A DNA stretch of 64,000 nt from Baylisascaris procyonis (GCA_037389465.1 JAZARR010000179.1:764501-828500); one strand, 5' to 3'. Positions 1-13,075 are shown, counted from the stretch's first letter. Translations and numbers: made by a program. Notes: generated by a model from the letters alone, not told the origin.

Positions 1-436
1 AATATCGAAGGCAACTCTTGCTGTCAAAGACTTCCTTTTAGTTAATGTTTTCAAATATACACTGCTAATTTTTCTTTCACTTCAAATTTCAATGAATTTT
101 TTTTCAGATTTTCCGGTGGTCGCCTTTTCACTTAGTGCGCTATATATTAAATTCCTGAAAACACTTTTTTCCACCTATGCTTCTAGCGATTATAGTTCTT
201 AACTAGGGGAATTTCTACACACAACGCGAAGCTGATAATACTATGGAGAACAAAAAAGTGGTATATGCAAATTAAAAGTTTGCTTCATATCATGTTAATT
301 TTATGCTGCTATTTACTGCGAACTCTAATGCGCCCTTATGGGCCAATATTGACAGACTAAAATCGCATGCGCATAAGAAAATAGCTCAAGTAAAACGTGC
401 ACACAATGTCATAGCGAGTACACAGGGGCGCTAAAC

Positions 437-481
437 TTCCAAGGGACGTTTTCTTCTCCCAGAAGAAAACGTCCCTTGGAA
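437..481. repeat. Perfect inverted repeat, 21-bp arms, 3-nt loop
   Basis: The left arm at 437-457 is the exact reverse complement of the right arm at 461-481, separated by CCC. The arms contain GGGACGTTTTCTTCT. The following bases are a run of T. No related copy was noticed elsewhere in the window. The loop is too short for a usual microRNA precursor. It may be a small palindromic element, a cruciform or an assembly fold-back. Confidence 0.9.
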
Positions 482-2724
482 TTTTTTTTTTACGTATAAA
501 GGCCTCTCTTGCGCATACGTATGTCTGCGCACATATATGTTGCCTACGTTTGTGAATGTGTCTTTATTGTAGGTGTATACCTCCCCCGATGCTCTATAAG
601 GGCGCATCATTAAGTCTTTTTGTTGTTTCATAGTTGAAAGTTGGGAATAATTGAAGCTATGATCAAGAAATTAGATATATATGGTATGCACTCGAGTATG
701 CTCGCTTTTATCAGTCTATGGTAGACTCGACAATACTGAAAGAAATTGTTTCTATATAAATATATCAGAAAACTGCCTACTGAGAGCACTCTGAATTAGT
801 TGGATCACATTTTGCATCATCGTTCGAGTGGCGAACGGCCGTTTCAGCTGATTATTACTGCATTATAAAACGTAATTTTCTTTTTTGTTGGCAGTTTATG
901 ACACCGGTTGGTCTAACAAGCGAAATGCAGAAATGCCTGTTGCACCAGCCTACGGCATTTTTTCCACTTATCAGAGCTGATGGACGAAGAATTTATGTTG
1001 CTGTTGCAGTTCAGTAGTTTCAATTTAATTGAAGCACTTCAGTGAGATAGTTGAGATAGCGTGTCGAATGAGATAGTTGAACGAAACTGGTATACTTATG
1101 CATTAAATAGAGGAAACATTAGGCCTCAAATTGAAGTTCTTACAGATCGCCTTTTTTTTACTGAGGCGAAATCCTATTCCTGTGCCATTTTGTATCGTTA
1201 CATATAAGCGCTTAACGACGATAAACGAACAACTACTTCCTTATGCATTCGAAATTCAGTGCTTTTTTTTTCTTTGAAAGATTTGTGCGCACATCACAGC
1301 TTCTTATCTCTCTTCCTCGAAATATTCTCTTTTGGTGCGTTCCTCGTCTTCTGAACTGATCTCATTTAGAATCCGCAAATGAAACCAAATTTTCGAGAGA
1401 ATTCCTCCTCTAAGACTAAATTATTTCTGATACTATGTTGTTGTTGTTTTAGCACGTTATGACGATTGTTGTTCTCTTGCTTTATTCATTCTGCTTCATC
1501 TACTGCATTATTTAGTTACTTATTGCGAGATATTCTGAAGAACTTCATTGAAAGACAGATATTTCAATGTGGAACGACATAACACTGTAGGATAATAATT
1601 TTGCTGAACTTCCCTAATATTGAGCTTGTTCAATAAGATAGAAATTATTTTGGCCAATTTATTCCATCAATCGTCTACGTTATTCATGATGAGCAGAGTT
1701 TTATTTACTGAATTCAAGGCTACACTGTAACACATTGAAATTAAAAATCTCTGCAATAGCGGCATCGGAAGAAAACGTTTGCTACGTTTCTTGATTGCTC
1801 TAATCGCGAATCCTGAAGATTCACTTGATGAAAATCTTACGGTGAGGCTAAAATTAAATAAACGATCCGAGGTTAAACATTCTGTTTGAATGTTTTATAA
1901 AATGACACATTGCGAAGACCAAGAAGGGTTTGTCGATGAACATACGTTGGCTGCATCTCGATTTCTTCTCAGCAGTGAGGTGAGCTGTGATGAATTGACT
2001 GCATTCGTTATCACATTCTGGATCGGTATTCCATTTGAACGGTTATTATTTTTATTCAAAGGGTAACTGCTTTTTCTAAGCTAAAATTTTGCCTTTGCTT
2101 GACTATGAAATGCTTTCTCCATTATACCATTAAAGAGACTGGCTTGCTTTATGAGTAGATATATGCGCAACAAAAAGGAGATAGTTCTATAGGGAAGCCT
2201 ATCAAAATTGCGCACTGAAATCACTACTCAGTTTGTTGCATTATAACATCCCAAATTAGCATAAAGAAGAAGTGGGCGAATATGATCAGAGAAGATAGTG
2301 CAATATGCGTTTTTTGTAGGCGCAATATGCGTTGTTTGTGGCTTCTCTCATCAGATCAACATCATGAATTAGCAATAAATAATAAAATATGCACAGCAGA
2401 TTACTTTATATTTCTCACCGAAGAAATTCTTCTACTTGTAATACGTCATCGCTAGAAGGGAACGCATAATTTAGCTAAACGAATTAACGAGTATATTCAA
2501 CAATTCGTTTAGTGGGCAACGATTCGTTTCAATAAAGCGATGTTTATATAAGGAATATAATGGCAGTGTAATATTAAATTGGCAGAAGACGCCAATTTCA
2601 GTTGGCAAAAAACCATTAGTTGCATTCATTGTTCGCGTAGATCACCGTGAGGGTACTCAAATTCATTTGCCAATATCTCAGCAATTATTCGGCACCTTAA
2701 AGGGAACCTTTAAGGCATAATACC

Positions 2725-2763
2725 CGATAGCAATTTGCCCGAACTCGATAGCAATTTGCCCGA
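2725..2763 (+). repeat. Short tandem direct repeat (2 x about 19 bp)
   Basis: The phrase CGATAGCAATTTGCCCGAA occurs at 2725-2743 and again at 2745-2763 with one base between the copies. It has no obvious function. Confidence 0.85.
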
Positions 2764-4848
2764 AACCTTATAATGCAGAAATCCGTATACGAAAATGCAC
2801 TACTAATCGCATCAGCGGGAAAATCGGCATTTAATAGTACACATATATCACTATCGGAGGCATTACATTCAACAAGCCCCTCTCGTATGCTGTGCGCTGC
2901 TAAACGCTCTTATTTTTCTTTACTGTTTTCGGTATTCAACGCGTTATCATTCAATAAATATATTTAATGCGCAATTTGCTCAAATCCTTATCTCTTCTTA
3001 ATTTTAATATTACATTCCATTTTACTATTTCAAAGTTGACGTTCAATTTATTAAGCGTAAGTTCATATGCCGAAATCATTGCTACGGATTTAATAAAAAT
3101 CAACGAATTTTTTTTTCAATGTTATTTAAATTGAAAAGAATTATCAAAAAGTAAATATTTACTAATTATTCAAAAGTTTCTTCATTGGAGAACAATTTTT
3201 ACATCGTTTAGAAAAGGTAGAGCTTATGAGAATCTGAAAACTTTATTAATTATTTTGATGCTTGTATAAATTAAAGAGTTTAGCTAATTCGCTATTTTTC
3301 AAAGCGAATCATTCACCAAATTTCGGTCGAATCGACGTAAATAGTATGGTCGCTATTCGTTGAGCGATATTTAAGTGCATTTGAATGAAAGTACTTAGAA
3401 TGATGTTGATCTTTGAGCAACTGCATCGAGCTATGATATCATATCTGAAATGTTTAGCTTTCTTCTGCATCGTTTAAATCACACTCAGTTTCCATTTGAA
3501 AGCGATTTTCACGAAATTTTGTAACAATCTTTTTTAATGCATGAAATATGAGCAATTCTATCGAATGTTTTTTTCCATGTGGAAGAATGTTTGCCATTTC
3601 TTAAGAAAACGTGGAAATAAAGGCATTAAAATATATTAATTAATGCACTGAAATTATTCGATTCCATTTTCTTGATAACAAATCCTGAATGATCCCGAGA
3701 AATCCTGACTAATATGACATCATCACATAGTCGTTAACTATTGTTGAGGTAGAAAAATGCAAAACGAGCGATTAACTATTGACGATTAACGATTAAATAT
3801 AAACAAACGATTAACTATTCCCTCTGCCTTAGTTTAGCTATGAAAATTATCTAGGCAATTATATCGGCACATTTTTGGACTATTATCACATGATTAGCTA
3901 GTAGCAATCTGCAATAAATCTCAGCAAAGAAGGATTATCCTACAAAAATCCGTCATAATCACAAATTTTTTCTCTGGGATTTCTTTTATTAAGATCACAA
4001 AAATTATTGAAAGCATAATAGGCCAAAACTATATAGCAACGTGCCCAATAAACATTATTTGAAGCAATGAGCGCAAATTTTGTGCATTTAGAACCGAGAT
4101 GATACTTACTCATTAAATAAATAAATCCACGTCATAAACGTAAATCTCAGACTATAGGTAAACAGATAAACGTATTTTTTTGATCTTACAATGTCAGTGC
4201 ATGACAACGAGGGAAGTGGTGTGTTACTATGAACGCCTCAAAGGTTAGTTAAAACGAAAAGCTTTTCTTATTCAATTTTCAATTTTTCTTGTTAGATGTG
4301 CATGCATCATTTGGCGCTTATGAGGATATAGTTTAGTATGTCGTATGATAGTCTAATCGTATGATAATAGTCTAATCGTATGATAATTCATTGTTTAGTC
4401 AGTTTTCTACCCATATTAATTCATTCTATTCATAAGTTATTTGCGAATTGCACATCGCGTTCTAATTTTTGCTTTTCAATCTTTCTATATTGGGTTGGGA
4501 GTGATAATTTCGGTATATGCTTGATAATGCAAAAAACTAGATTCATTTCAGTGATCACGCTTATATGATGATGTATTTGTTATTATTATTCTGTTAGAAA
4601 ATGATATAAATTTATTTTTATGAATTTAAATACTATTTTGATATTAGTTGCATTATAAAATATTTTGTTTAGATAAGAGATACTAATATGACGCCTTTTA
4701 TTTTTGTGCTGTCTTTAAGCATTTTGGAATATATGAATCGTTCTGTCCTCCATTTCATGTGTTGAAGGGATTATTTCTTTGTGACTTATAATGGAGGCAG
4801 AAAAAAAACCGCTCGTTGCAATGAGGGAGGGATAGGCTGCGGAACGAT

Positions 4849-4869
4849 GGGACGGGGAGGGGGGAGGGA
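4849..4869 (+). other. G-rich tract, possible G-quadruplex
   Basis: Four G-runs (3, 4, 6 and 3 bases) are separated by one or two bases. This meets the simple quadruplex pattern. It lies in intergenic DNA and function is not implied. Confidence 0.4.
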
Positions 4870-7500
4870 TAATATTCAAGAATCTGTTTTATCTTGCAAC
4901 CAACGGATGCAAACTTAAGATATCTTCGTTGCTGACGATTTGCGAATGCATGTCGATCAAATAAAAATCATGTAATTGCGCCATCTTATTTGCCCTTCAA
5001 CTGCTGAGAAATGTACTGCACAGCTCCAATCGATCGAGCAATTAATTAGAGTTACAAAAAGCGCATGCCGTGCCAAAATCTCAGATGCGCATTCCTACTC
5101 ATTAATTATTCATACATTTTATCGCATAAGGACGATTTGTTTTTGTGGACAACTCGCCTCATTGCATTGCTATCTCTGAATCCTTACTGGTCATTTCACT
5201 GGCCACTAGCGCTACCCTTATTTCTTTGCACTGCTAATACAAGTCATCCATATGCTCCTCATTCCTTATCGTAGATTAGCGGCAACGACATTTATATAAC
5301 ACTCTTTTAACAAAGTTACTTTGATATGAGCTTTCATTCACATTTTACTCATGGGGAAACTTTAAAGTCGTTCTTGACATTTCTGCTCAGCATTCAATTT
5401 CAATCTCCCTTCTGCCTTAAGGGATCCGATTAAAGCAATTTCCACATTCAAGTATATATGGCGAATTGCGCATTCATTTATTGATAGATATGAAAGGATG
5501 AGAGCCTATTCCGCATCACAAGCGCTCATTGAATTGGTGTGCGCAGTTCTCTTTGCAAATCAGTCTAGATTTGATTTTCATAAATGATGAATTGCGATGA
5601 TTGCGTGAACATTACATGGTTTTCACTTTGTTGTGGTGTTGACGAATGCGTCTTAAGTGTTGGAAATTTTATACGGCTTCGAGGAGAAAAACTTTTTTAA
5701 GCGGAAATTGAAGCACATTTCGTTTCTAATAAAAATGCGATGTTTTTATTTGCGTTCGTAAATCTTTTTTGCAAAGGTGCATTATGGCGACGTCATATCT
5801 GTATATAGGCATGTAGGCGTCTTTCTACGCATCTGATGCTTTCAATTCTGCGGCCATTGAAGCTGGAATGACGACGTTTAGTGAGTGCGGTGTAGTGATG
5901 TTAGCCGATCAACCGAGCTTCGCTTGGAAACCAGAAGTTTGGTCGATTTTTCATCGATCGAATTTCGCTTTTGTCGGTTTTCCCGGTTGTAACTGGAATT
6001 CGGTTTCATTCAGATACCAGCCGGATGCTCTCCCTTTGAACCAGAATGCTTTCGAACGGCTACCAATCGTCATCTTTCACTCACAACAGGATTTTTTAGC
6101 AAATTATCGGCAGCTTAAAGAGTTCCACTGAACTGAGGTTCTTTCTCGATGGGCTCCGATTAGTGTAAGGCGCAGTAGGCTGCAACATGTGATATCTGAA
6201 AATACAATCACAGTTGCTTATCGAGCAGAAGTTAGCGTGATTGCCTGAAGTCGAAGAGGATGCCGCATGGATTCCACGAGATATTTGTCTATGATTCGTC
6301 AAAGTTTTCCAGTTTTTGAGATTTGTGTAGGGAATATAGGTGCTACCAGTTCAACATGATTTTCGGACTCCCTAGAGACAGCCGTTAAAATATGCACATT
6401 CTCTGCCCCACATTTGATTCTATGCAGCCCTTTTTACGTTGTTCTTGAGTACTTGCAACATTGTTCTTGGCTGCGTATGTTGGGATAACGTTGAGGAATC
6501 GGCCCGATTTACTTGATGGCAGCGAATAGGGATTTTTCGCGAATTCGGCTAACTTTCTCTTGCTAAGATTGCCACCACCTGTGCCTTTCAGCATTATCAG
6601 TAATGCGATTAAATCTTTGACGACTGTCGGTAATTCTGCAATAGTGTTCCACACTTTTTCCGATGGCACTTAAGATATTTTCCTAGCGATTATCGTTAAA
6701 AGCAGAAAGGTTAATATTTTCTGAACAAAGGAGTCTTTTATTATTCACTTCCGCTACGTTCTTTGCGATGCAATATCTAATTGCCCGAATGTGGTAAGCA
6801 ATTGTGGGAAACGATCTTAAGCGAGTGTGAAAATATTCTTTGAACGCTTATTATTCTTTCATTATGAAGCTGAGGTTTATTATTTTTCTTCTTGCGCCAA
6901 ATTCCTCCTTATCGAATTCAATTTCCCTTCAGATTTCAGCATATCTTTCGAACGAGAAGGGTCTTTCTTCATTACATTCAAATCCATTGTTATCGAATTG
7001 CTTCATTGCATCTGTAGCGTTTCGGGTGGCCTCTATTTTCTTAGATTTGTTTATTTCAATTTAATGCTATCATTTTGCCTATGTCTTGGACCTATTTTTA
7101 TTGCTTTATTGAATTCATCACATTTCTATTAATTTACTTTGCATACAGTATTATGATGGGACGTTATCTATACAAGTTTATGTTTTTGTCTTTCCTCCTA
7201 TGTGTCCGGCTACTTATCTGTTTTTCTCTCTCTACTGAAAGTTGAGCCGGATATACTGTACAATCCAGATAGACTCTTGAACTGTAGTTTGCACTGATCT
7301 ATAAACCATGAACTAGCAAACAGTACGGCATTACCTATAAGAAATTAAAAGAGATTGACAAAAGCCGAATTACACAACTATCCTTGCGAAATATATAAGC
7401 GCCATCATAGGTGAAAACATCGACATAATTATACTAATGTCACACAACAGCTCTTACATATCATAAAGCCAAACGACCACCTACTGCATAGCATAATCAA

Positions 7501-8255
7501 CATGACGAGAATGGTATCCACCAATCGTCACAACGGAAAATGAAGTAAGACCGTACCAATGATTTTCAAAGTCTTCGGCGGAAAAAGAATACGAAACGAA
7601 CAAAAACAATTTTATATTTCTGATAATGGAACGCATAGTACATAGTCATTCTTCAAGTTTTACCTATTCACATGCGCAAATAGAAATGAGGTGCGTCGAG
7701 GTGTGGCCTAGTGGTTAAGGCGCCCGACTTCAAATCGGCAAGCGGCGGGTTCGACCACCGGCGTGGGCGAGGAGTTTTGTAAGATTTGTGGCATTTCGTG
7801 CTCGATCTCCAATCAATCTCCTAAACCTCCCCAGTCATCGAAAGCTTAGTGCCTTCAAAGATGGGTCGTAACTGCTACGAGATTTGTCGGCTAAGGCGGC
7901 TTTACGAAATGGTACGCAGGTTCTACCCACAGTATGGGTGCGGAGTTTTGTAAGATTTGTGGCATTTCGTGCTCGATCTCCAATCAATCTCCTAAACCTC
8001 CCCAGTCATCGAAAGCTTAGTGCCTTCAAAGATGGGTCGTAACTGCTACGAGATTTGTCGGCTAAGGCAGCTTTACGAAATAGTACCCAGGTTCGACCTT
8101 CGCCTGCGTCTCAGGAGTTTTCTAAGAATTGTCGCATTCCGTGCTTGCTTCGTCAGTCGGACTCCTATGCCCTTCCAGTCATGCAGAGTTTAATTCCTTC
8201 AAAAATCGATTGTAGTTGCTATGAGATCTGTCTGCTTAAGCAGCATAACGAATAG
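7501..8255 (+). repeat. Composite tRNA-derived SINE-like element, copy A
   Basis: A leader of about 190 bp is followed by a tRNA-like head at about 7691-7760. The A box TGGCCTAGTGG is at 7704-7714 and the B box GGTTCGACCAC at 7748-7758. The loop CTTCAAA sits in a four-base-pair anticodon-like stem. Three tandem bodies of about 171 bp follow (7771, 7942 and 8114 to about 8255); the first two are nearly identical and the third is diverged. A B-box-like GGTTC motif precedes the second and third bodies. The A-box side resembles tRNA-Ser/Leu. The same architecture occurs at 12058-12638, including the leader, so this is an interspersed repeat and not a tRNA gene. No coding capacity is seen, so it would depend on a LINE for movement. 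Confidence 0.8.
7704..7758 (+). promoter_or_regulatory. Internal Pol III promoter (A and B boxes) of SINE copy A
   Basis: The A box at 7704-7714 fits the tRNA consensus. The B box at 7748-7758 matches except at its end, where AC replaces CC. The start-to-start spacing is 44 bp, the same as in copy B. Confidence 0.7.
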
Positions 8256-8320
8256 ACTGAGCTGGGTTGTATCGAATTAAATTGAATCTATCAAACATTA
8301 CACAGGTTCAACGTCTGTCT

Positions 8321-8415
8321 GGCTCAGGAGGGGCTTCGCCCCAGTCCCTTTTGTATCACACATAAAAGTGGAGGTGAGGCTTCACCCCACCCCCCATGTA
8401 ACACACATAAACAGG
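8321..8415. repeat. Two tandem GC hairpin units
   Basis: Two diverged units of about 45 bp each carry a short palindrome: GGGGCTTCGCCCC at 8330-8342 and GGTGAGGCTTCACC at 8373-8386. Each is followed by a related tail ending in ACACATAAA-like sequence. The GC content is well above the surroundings. A similar palindrome style occurs at 63494-63546. Confidence 0.7.
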
Positions 8416-8825
8416 AATGGGAATGGCACCCAACTTCCCACCCCCGTAATCCCAACCGACCGCCACTGAGCCAATTCTACCACCCAATCCCTGTCATTTA
8501 ATGAAATTGTCATATTTCATATTGAAGTGGTAACAACCCCCTAGTCTGTTACCTTGCACGTGTAAACATGAGCGATTGTGTGCAATGGGTTCAGTTCGAA
8601 GAGTACTCTCCCTAGTTACCAAACTTGTGGAAAAGCCCGCAAATGTCAGAAACTGTGAGCGTGGGAATCTTCCCTCGAAATTTTAAGCAGACTTTTCACC
8701 ACGCCGATCCGGCTGTCCAACGAACTCACCCAAGAGAGTCGGCAGAGAAGGAGATAGCAAAAAAAAATTTCAAAATCCCACCATTTTAAGAGAGTTATTG
8801 TTGTAACAAGGAAAAATGGGATTAA

Positions 8826-8827
<2 letters not shown>

Positions 8828-8885
<58 letters not shown>
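8828..8885. repeat. (AT)n microsatellite
   Basis: An uninterrupted AT dinucleotide run of about 58 bp. Confidence 0.97.
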
Positions 8886-8892
<7 letters not shown>

Positions 8893-11625
8893 CAAAATAA
8901 AATATGCGATAAGGCATGTAAATGTGAAAAAAAATATTGTGGTCATTTTATGAAGATCGGTATTTTACCTTTACCGACCTGGACTATGCAGCGCATTTTT
9001 ATGCATGATTTGTGCAAGCGGTCAGGTTTGTTCAGATACGAAGATACTAAGGTACTTCCGTTAAAAAACACATCCTTTATTTGTTGGTAATCTGGGAAGC
9101 GATTGGTGAGGTGAGTGGAATTATAGAAACAGATATCGTATGGCATACTTCCACCACTTCTCCACATGTTTATTTAGTAGTGTGCGGGTGCATTTATATG
9201 AGTTTCCAAATTATCTGCTTAGAATGTCGAGGAGAACGGTTGGTCATTTAAAGAGAATTTATGTGAAACATTCAGGTGTGTTTTAACTAGGCGTTTAAAT
9301 TTGCATAGGAGATGACATGCGTCATTTGATTTCCACTGATTAACACTAAATGGCTTTATTTGATTAGCGTCACAACAAAGCAGTCACTGACCAGTGGTCA
9401 GCGGAAGCAAACTACATTCTCGATTTCTTGGTTCATAAACAAGTCTGCGAACACTAACCAAAACTGTGAATACTTTAACAACATTTTATTGCGGGATGCA
9501 TTAGAGTTGATTGTATTTGTCTCAAACATAACTTTGTTCTTATCCTATTGTAATGCTATACTCGTTTAGAAAATCTGATCTTTTATTGAAAACATTCGCG
9601 GCTATTTTTTGCTTTACTCCATTTATATGCACTCATATTTCAATTCTTTTCTGATCATGAAGGTTGCTCTATTGAAAAAATGTGTTATTTAATATTATTT
9701 TATACTATTTTATATTCTACTTTTCGTGACTAAGATTGAACACTCATATATGATTCCGTTTATTGATCCATATTCGCTTAAATCATTAAGCACTTCTAAA
9801 GAACAAAAAATTTGAAGTAAACTTTCTATTAAATTTATGTAGTTCCATCACCCTAATGGTCTATTTAACTATACCAATCTATTTTATACTCTTCAATCTT
9901 CCTAAGTTTGAAAAGTTCTCGCATAAAACGATTACTGCTTAGATCAATATTGTTGGATATTAAGAAATCTGAGGGATGTACAGCGATCGGAGAAATATTT
10001 GAAAAGTTTTAGTAGTTGGTGAGTGAAGCGACGTACATAGATGATATGATGCAAAAGTTATGTTGAGTATCACATGTCCTCAAGACCTAATCAATGAGTT
10101 GAGCATCAGAAAATTATAATAAGTCACCCTTATTTGATGTTCAGTTTTTGTTGTGGCGGAAACATCTCAGCCATCACTTAGTATAGCTGTTATAGACCTT
10201 TCAACGGCAATGCGCCACACTATGTTACTATCGTTCAGAGAGCAGGATTATTCCCCTCACCCCCCCCCTTCTCCTTCTTGCTTTTTGTCTTCCTTAATTT
10301 TGCTAAAAACGAACTTGATTTTAACTTCAAATAAAACTTAGAGAAGGAATAAATTTCATTGAAACCTTCCTTAACGAACTCATACTAATTTCGTCCTCTT
10401 CAAGTCGAACTTACAAAGGACGAAGTTCATTAAAAACAAATGAGCTAGCGATCTCGACAGATGCTTTCAAGTTTTCTGTGGTCAGGATATTCAATATCGC
10501 AAATTGTCAGCAACTAATGAAATAAACTGTCTAATACCTTCAAATTTTAGCCGAACTCCGACTTTCGCACAAATCTTTTACTAAAGATTCATATTCCCTT
10601 CTTTGAGACACGACCGATGAAAAATGCGATCCAATCAGTCACAAAATAAATGCAATTTTTAAGCACTATTAAGAATCCTATAGCTTTCCGTAATTGCCAA
10701 ATCCACTTGAATATTGATATAGAGGATCACTTCGCGATATTATTTCAATCCTCAAATTCCATATTTTAGCTTATGAACGCACACGTGCACATACGCCTAC
10801 GTTCAATCATAAATTGGCGTTGATGCACTTTGTCAATACGATTTTGCAAAAGAATTGCATTAAAGAGGTTTTCAATAGGTTTACGATAAAACGAAAATGT
10901 AAATAAACGTAATTCTACTAGCAAGAAGATATTTGAATAAGTTTGAAGCTGTCTTTTATCACGCGGTTTTCATTCATTTTTGTACTTTTCATCACTTCAA
11001 CTTTTTATAAAACATTTTTTTGCCGTCGTTATTAAATTTGGAGATTTTTGTCGAATAAAAGAAATTTTGAGCAATTTCTTCACTTAAATGAAAATTTCGT
11101 AACGAGAGTGCTGCTTAGTGTATGTAATTTCGCTTGAAAAATTTTTTCTTCGCATTTGCTTTAGTGTAAAGAGGCACTACGCTGGTTGAAAACTTTTTTT
11201 TTGCTTTCTTGATCTCTGTACTTCACTAGTCTCCGTCCAGCTGATTACGCCATAATTTCTGAATCCTATTTTGCGACCCATAATTTATGGATCTGCTTCT
11301 TAAGTCCTATTTTGTAACTTATAATTGGCACCTCTAAATACCTTTAACATTTCGACTGAATGAGAGGAAAACTACAGAAATATGAGACTCAGATAGGTGG
11401 TCGTTTGAGATGACCAGGCGTGAATGACGTGGTTTTTGTTCCTACGGTTCCGTTATAAGCAGAACGCTATTAAATAATTTGCGCAAATCGGAAGATGCTT
11501 ATTGTGCAGGTGATAGCGATAGCTGATTCAAAAGTGTAAAATATGCACTTATGAGAGGAAAAGAAGAAAATGAAAAGAATTCAGATTAAAATTTAATTTC
11601 GGTCGAATTCTGCAATCATTTCTCG

Positions 11626-12063
11626 CGCTATTCGCTCTCTGTGCTTCTCTTCATTGTTATGTGCATTGGTCAGGTTTTTCCATCCAATCACGATACGAAG
11701 AAGCTTCCGGTTGCAAGATAGCAGCGTCCACCAAATTTGTTCCACTATTCTTTTGGTCACTTTCGTCGCATTTCACTACTGGTGACTAAGGTCATGACCA
11801 AACTAGGCATTGCTCAATTCTTAACCAATTTTGAAAGCGTCCGCCGCGGTTCATTTCCGTTAAATTAGCGCAGATCTTAGGTGAAGAATTTCGAAGTGAG
11901 TGCGGGTTACAGCGAAAAATAATAAATCACTACAAAACTGCAAGTAGATCTTCCCATATTGTAGATCTTCCCTGCCAAACCCGTTTAGTCCATTTTTCAT
12001 TTTGTAGAAGTTGAAACTGTAAGATAAGCCGATTCAATATGGATACATACACCTCAACATGCT
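11626..12063 (+). repeat. 438-bp direct repeat, left copy
   Basis: This stretch is repeated at 12639-13075 in the same orientation with scattered substitutions and small indels. Long identical blocks include the phrase ending in GGTGACTAAGGTCATGACC. It begins at CGCTATTCGCTCTCT and ends at ACATGCT. Neither end has TG...CA termini, and no long frame is present. Together with the right copy it brackets SINE copy B exactly. Confidence 0.9.
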
Positions 12064-12638
12064 GAGAATAGTATCCACCTATCATCACCCTGTAACCAAT
12101 GGAAAATGAAGTAAGACCGTAGCATGATTTTCAAAGTCTTTGGCGGAAAAAGAATACTAAACGAAGAAAAACAACTTTTTATTTCTGATCGTCCAACGCA
12201 TAGTACGTAGGCATCCTTCAAATCTTAGCTATTCACATACGCAAATAGAATTATGATGCGTGGCGTCGTGGCCTAGTGGTTAATGCGCCCGGCTGCAAAC
12301 CAGTAGGCGGCAGGTTCGAGCCCCCGCCTGGGTGCGGGTTCTGTAAGATTTGTGGCATTTCGTGCTCGATTTCCAATCAATCTCCTAAACCTCCCCAGTC
12401 ATCGAAAGCTTAGTGCCTTCAAAGATGGGTCGTAATTGCTACGAGATTTATCGGTTAAGGTAGCTATTATGAAACAGTACCCAGGTTCGACCTCCGCCTG
12501 CGTCTCGGGAGTTTTCTAGGATTTGTGGCATTTCGCGCTCGTTTTTCAATCAGACTCGAAGCCTCCCCATTATGTCCTTCAGAGGTCGGTCGTAATTGCC
12601 GCGAGATCTGTCGGCTAAAGCACCTATGAAATAGTACA
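12058..12638 (+). repeat. Composite tRNA-derived SINE-like element, copy B
   Basis: Homology to copy A starts at ACATG (12058) and continues through the leader, the tRNA-like head and two bodies of about 171 bp (12336 and 12507 to 12638). The A box TGGCCTAGTGG is at 12269-12279 and the B box GGTTCGAGCCC at 12313-12323; both match the tRNA consensus. A second B-box-like GGTTCGACCTC at 12484-12494 precedes the second body. The loop is CTGCAAA with a poor stem, so it is not a functional tRNA. The left edge falls at the end of one 438-bp repeat and the right edge at the start of the other. Confidence 0.82.
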
Positions 12639-13075
12639 CGCTATTCGCTCTCTCTCTGTTTCTCTTCATTGTTATGTGCATTGGTCAAGTTTTTCCAGTC
12701 AATCGCGATATGAAGCTTCCCGTTGCAAGGTTAACAGCGTCCACCAAATTTGTTCCACTATTCTTTTGGTCACTTTCGTCACATTTCACTACTGGTGACT
12801 AAGGTCATGACCCAACCAAACACTGCTCAACTTTTAACCAACTTTGAAAGCGTCCACTCCTGTTGGTTTCAGTTAAATTAGCTCAAATCTTAGGCAAAGA
12901 ATGTCTAAATGAGCGATGACTATAACGAAAGATAATAAATCACAACAAAACTGTAGGTAGATCTTCCCGTATTGTAGATTTTCCTTGCCAAACTCTTTAG
13001 CCCATTTTTCATTTTCTAGAGGTTGAAACTATCAGGTAAGCGGAAGCAACATAGATACATACACTTGCACATGCT
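12639..13075 (+). repeat. 438-bp direct repeat, right copy
   Basis: This is the partner of 11626-12063. It starts at CGCTATTCGCTCTCT directly after the truncated last SINE body and ends at ACATGCT. Divergence from the left copy indicates that the duplication is not recent. Confidence 0.9.

Larger units (their letters stand above)
1..7500. other. Intergenic, AT-rich, no supportable gene
   Basis: I found no chain of exons with compatible splice phases and no recognisable protein here on either strand. Open frames are short, as expected by chance. The only local structures are a perfect hairpin at 437-481, a 19-bp direct repeat at 2725-2763, a G-rich tract at 4849-4869 and a stretch of higher GC at about 5840-6670, each listed separately. 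Confidence 0.6.
8256..11625. other. Intergenic; GC-richer block then AT-rich DNA, no gene
   Basis: 8400-8760 is richer in GC than the surroundings but has no long frame and no family I recognise. An (AT)n tract follows. From 8890 to 11625 I see only AT-rich sequence with short chance frames. Confidence 0.55.

Noticed and set aside
7691..7760. Functional tRNA gene
   Set aside because: A and B boxes are present, but the acceptor and T stems do not pair and the same unit recurs with a repeat body, so it is a SINE head.
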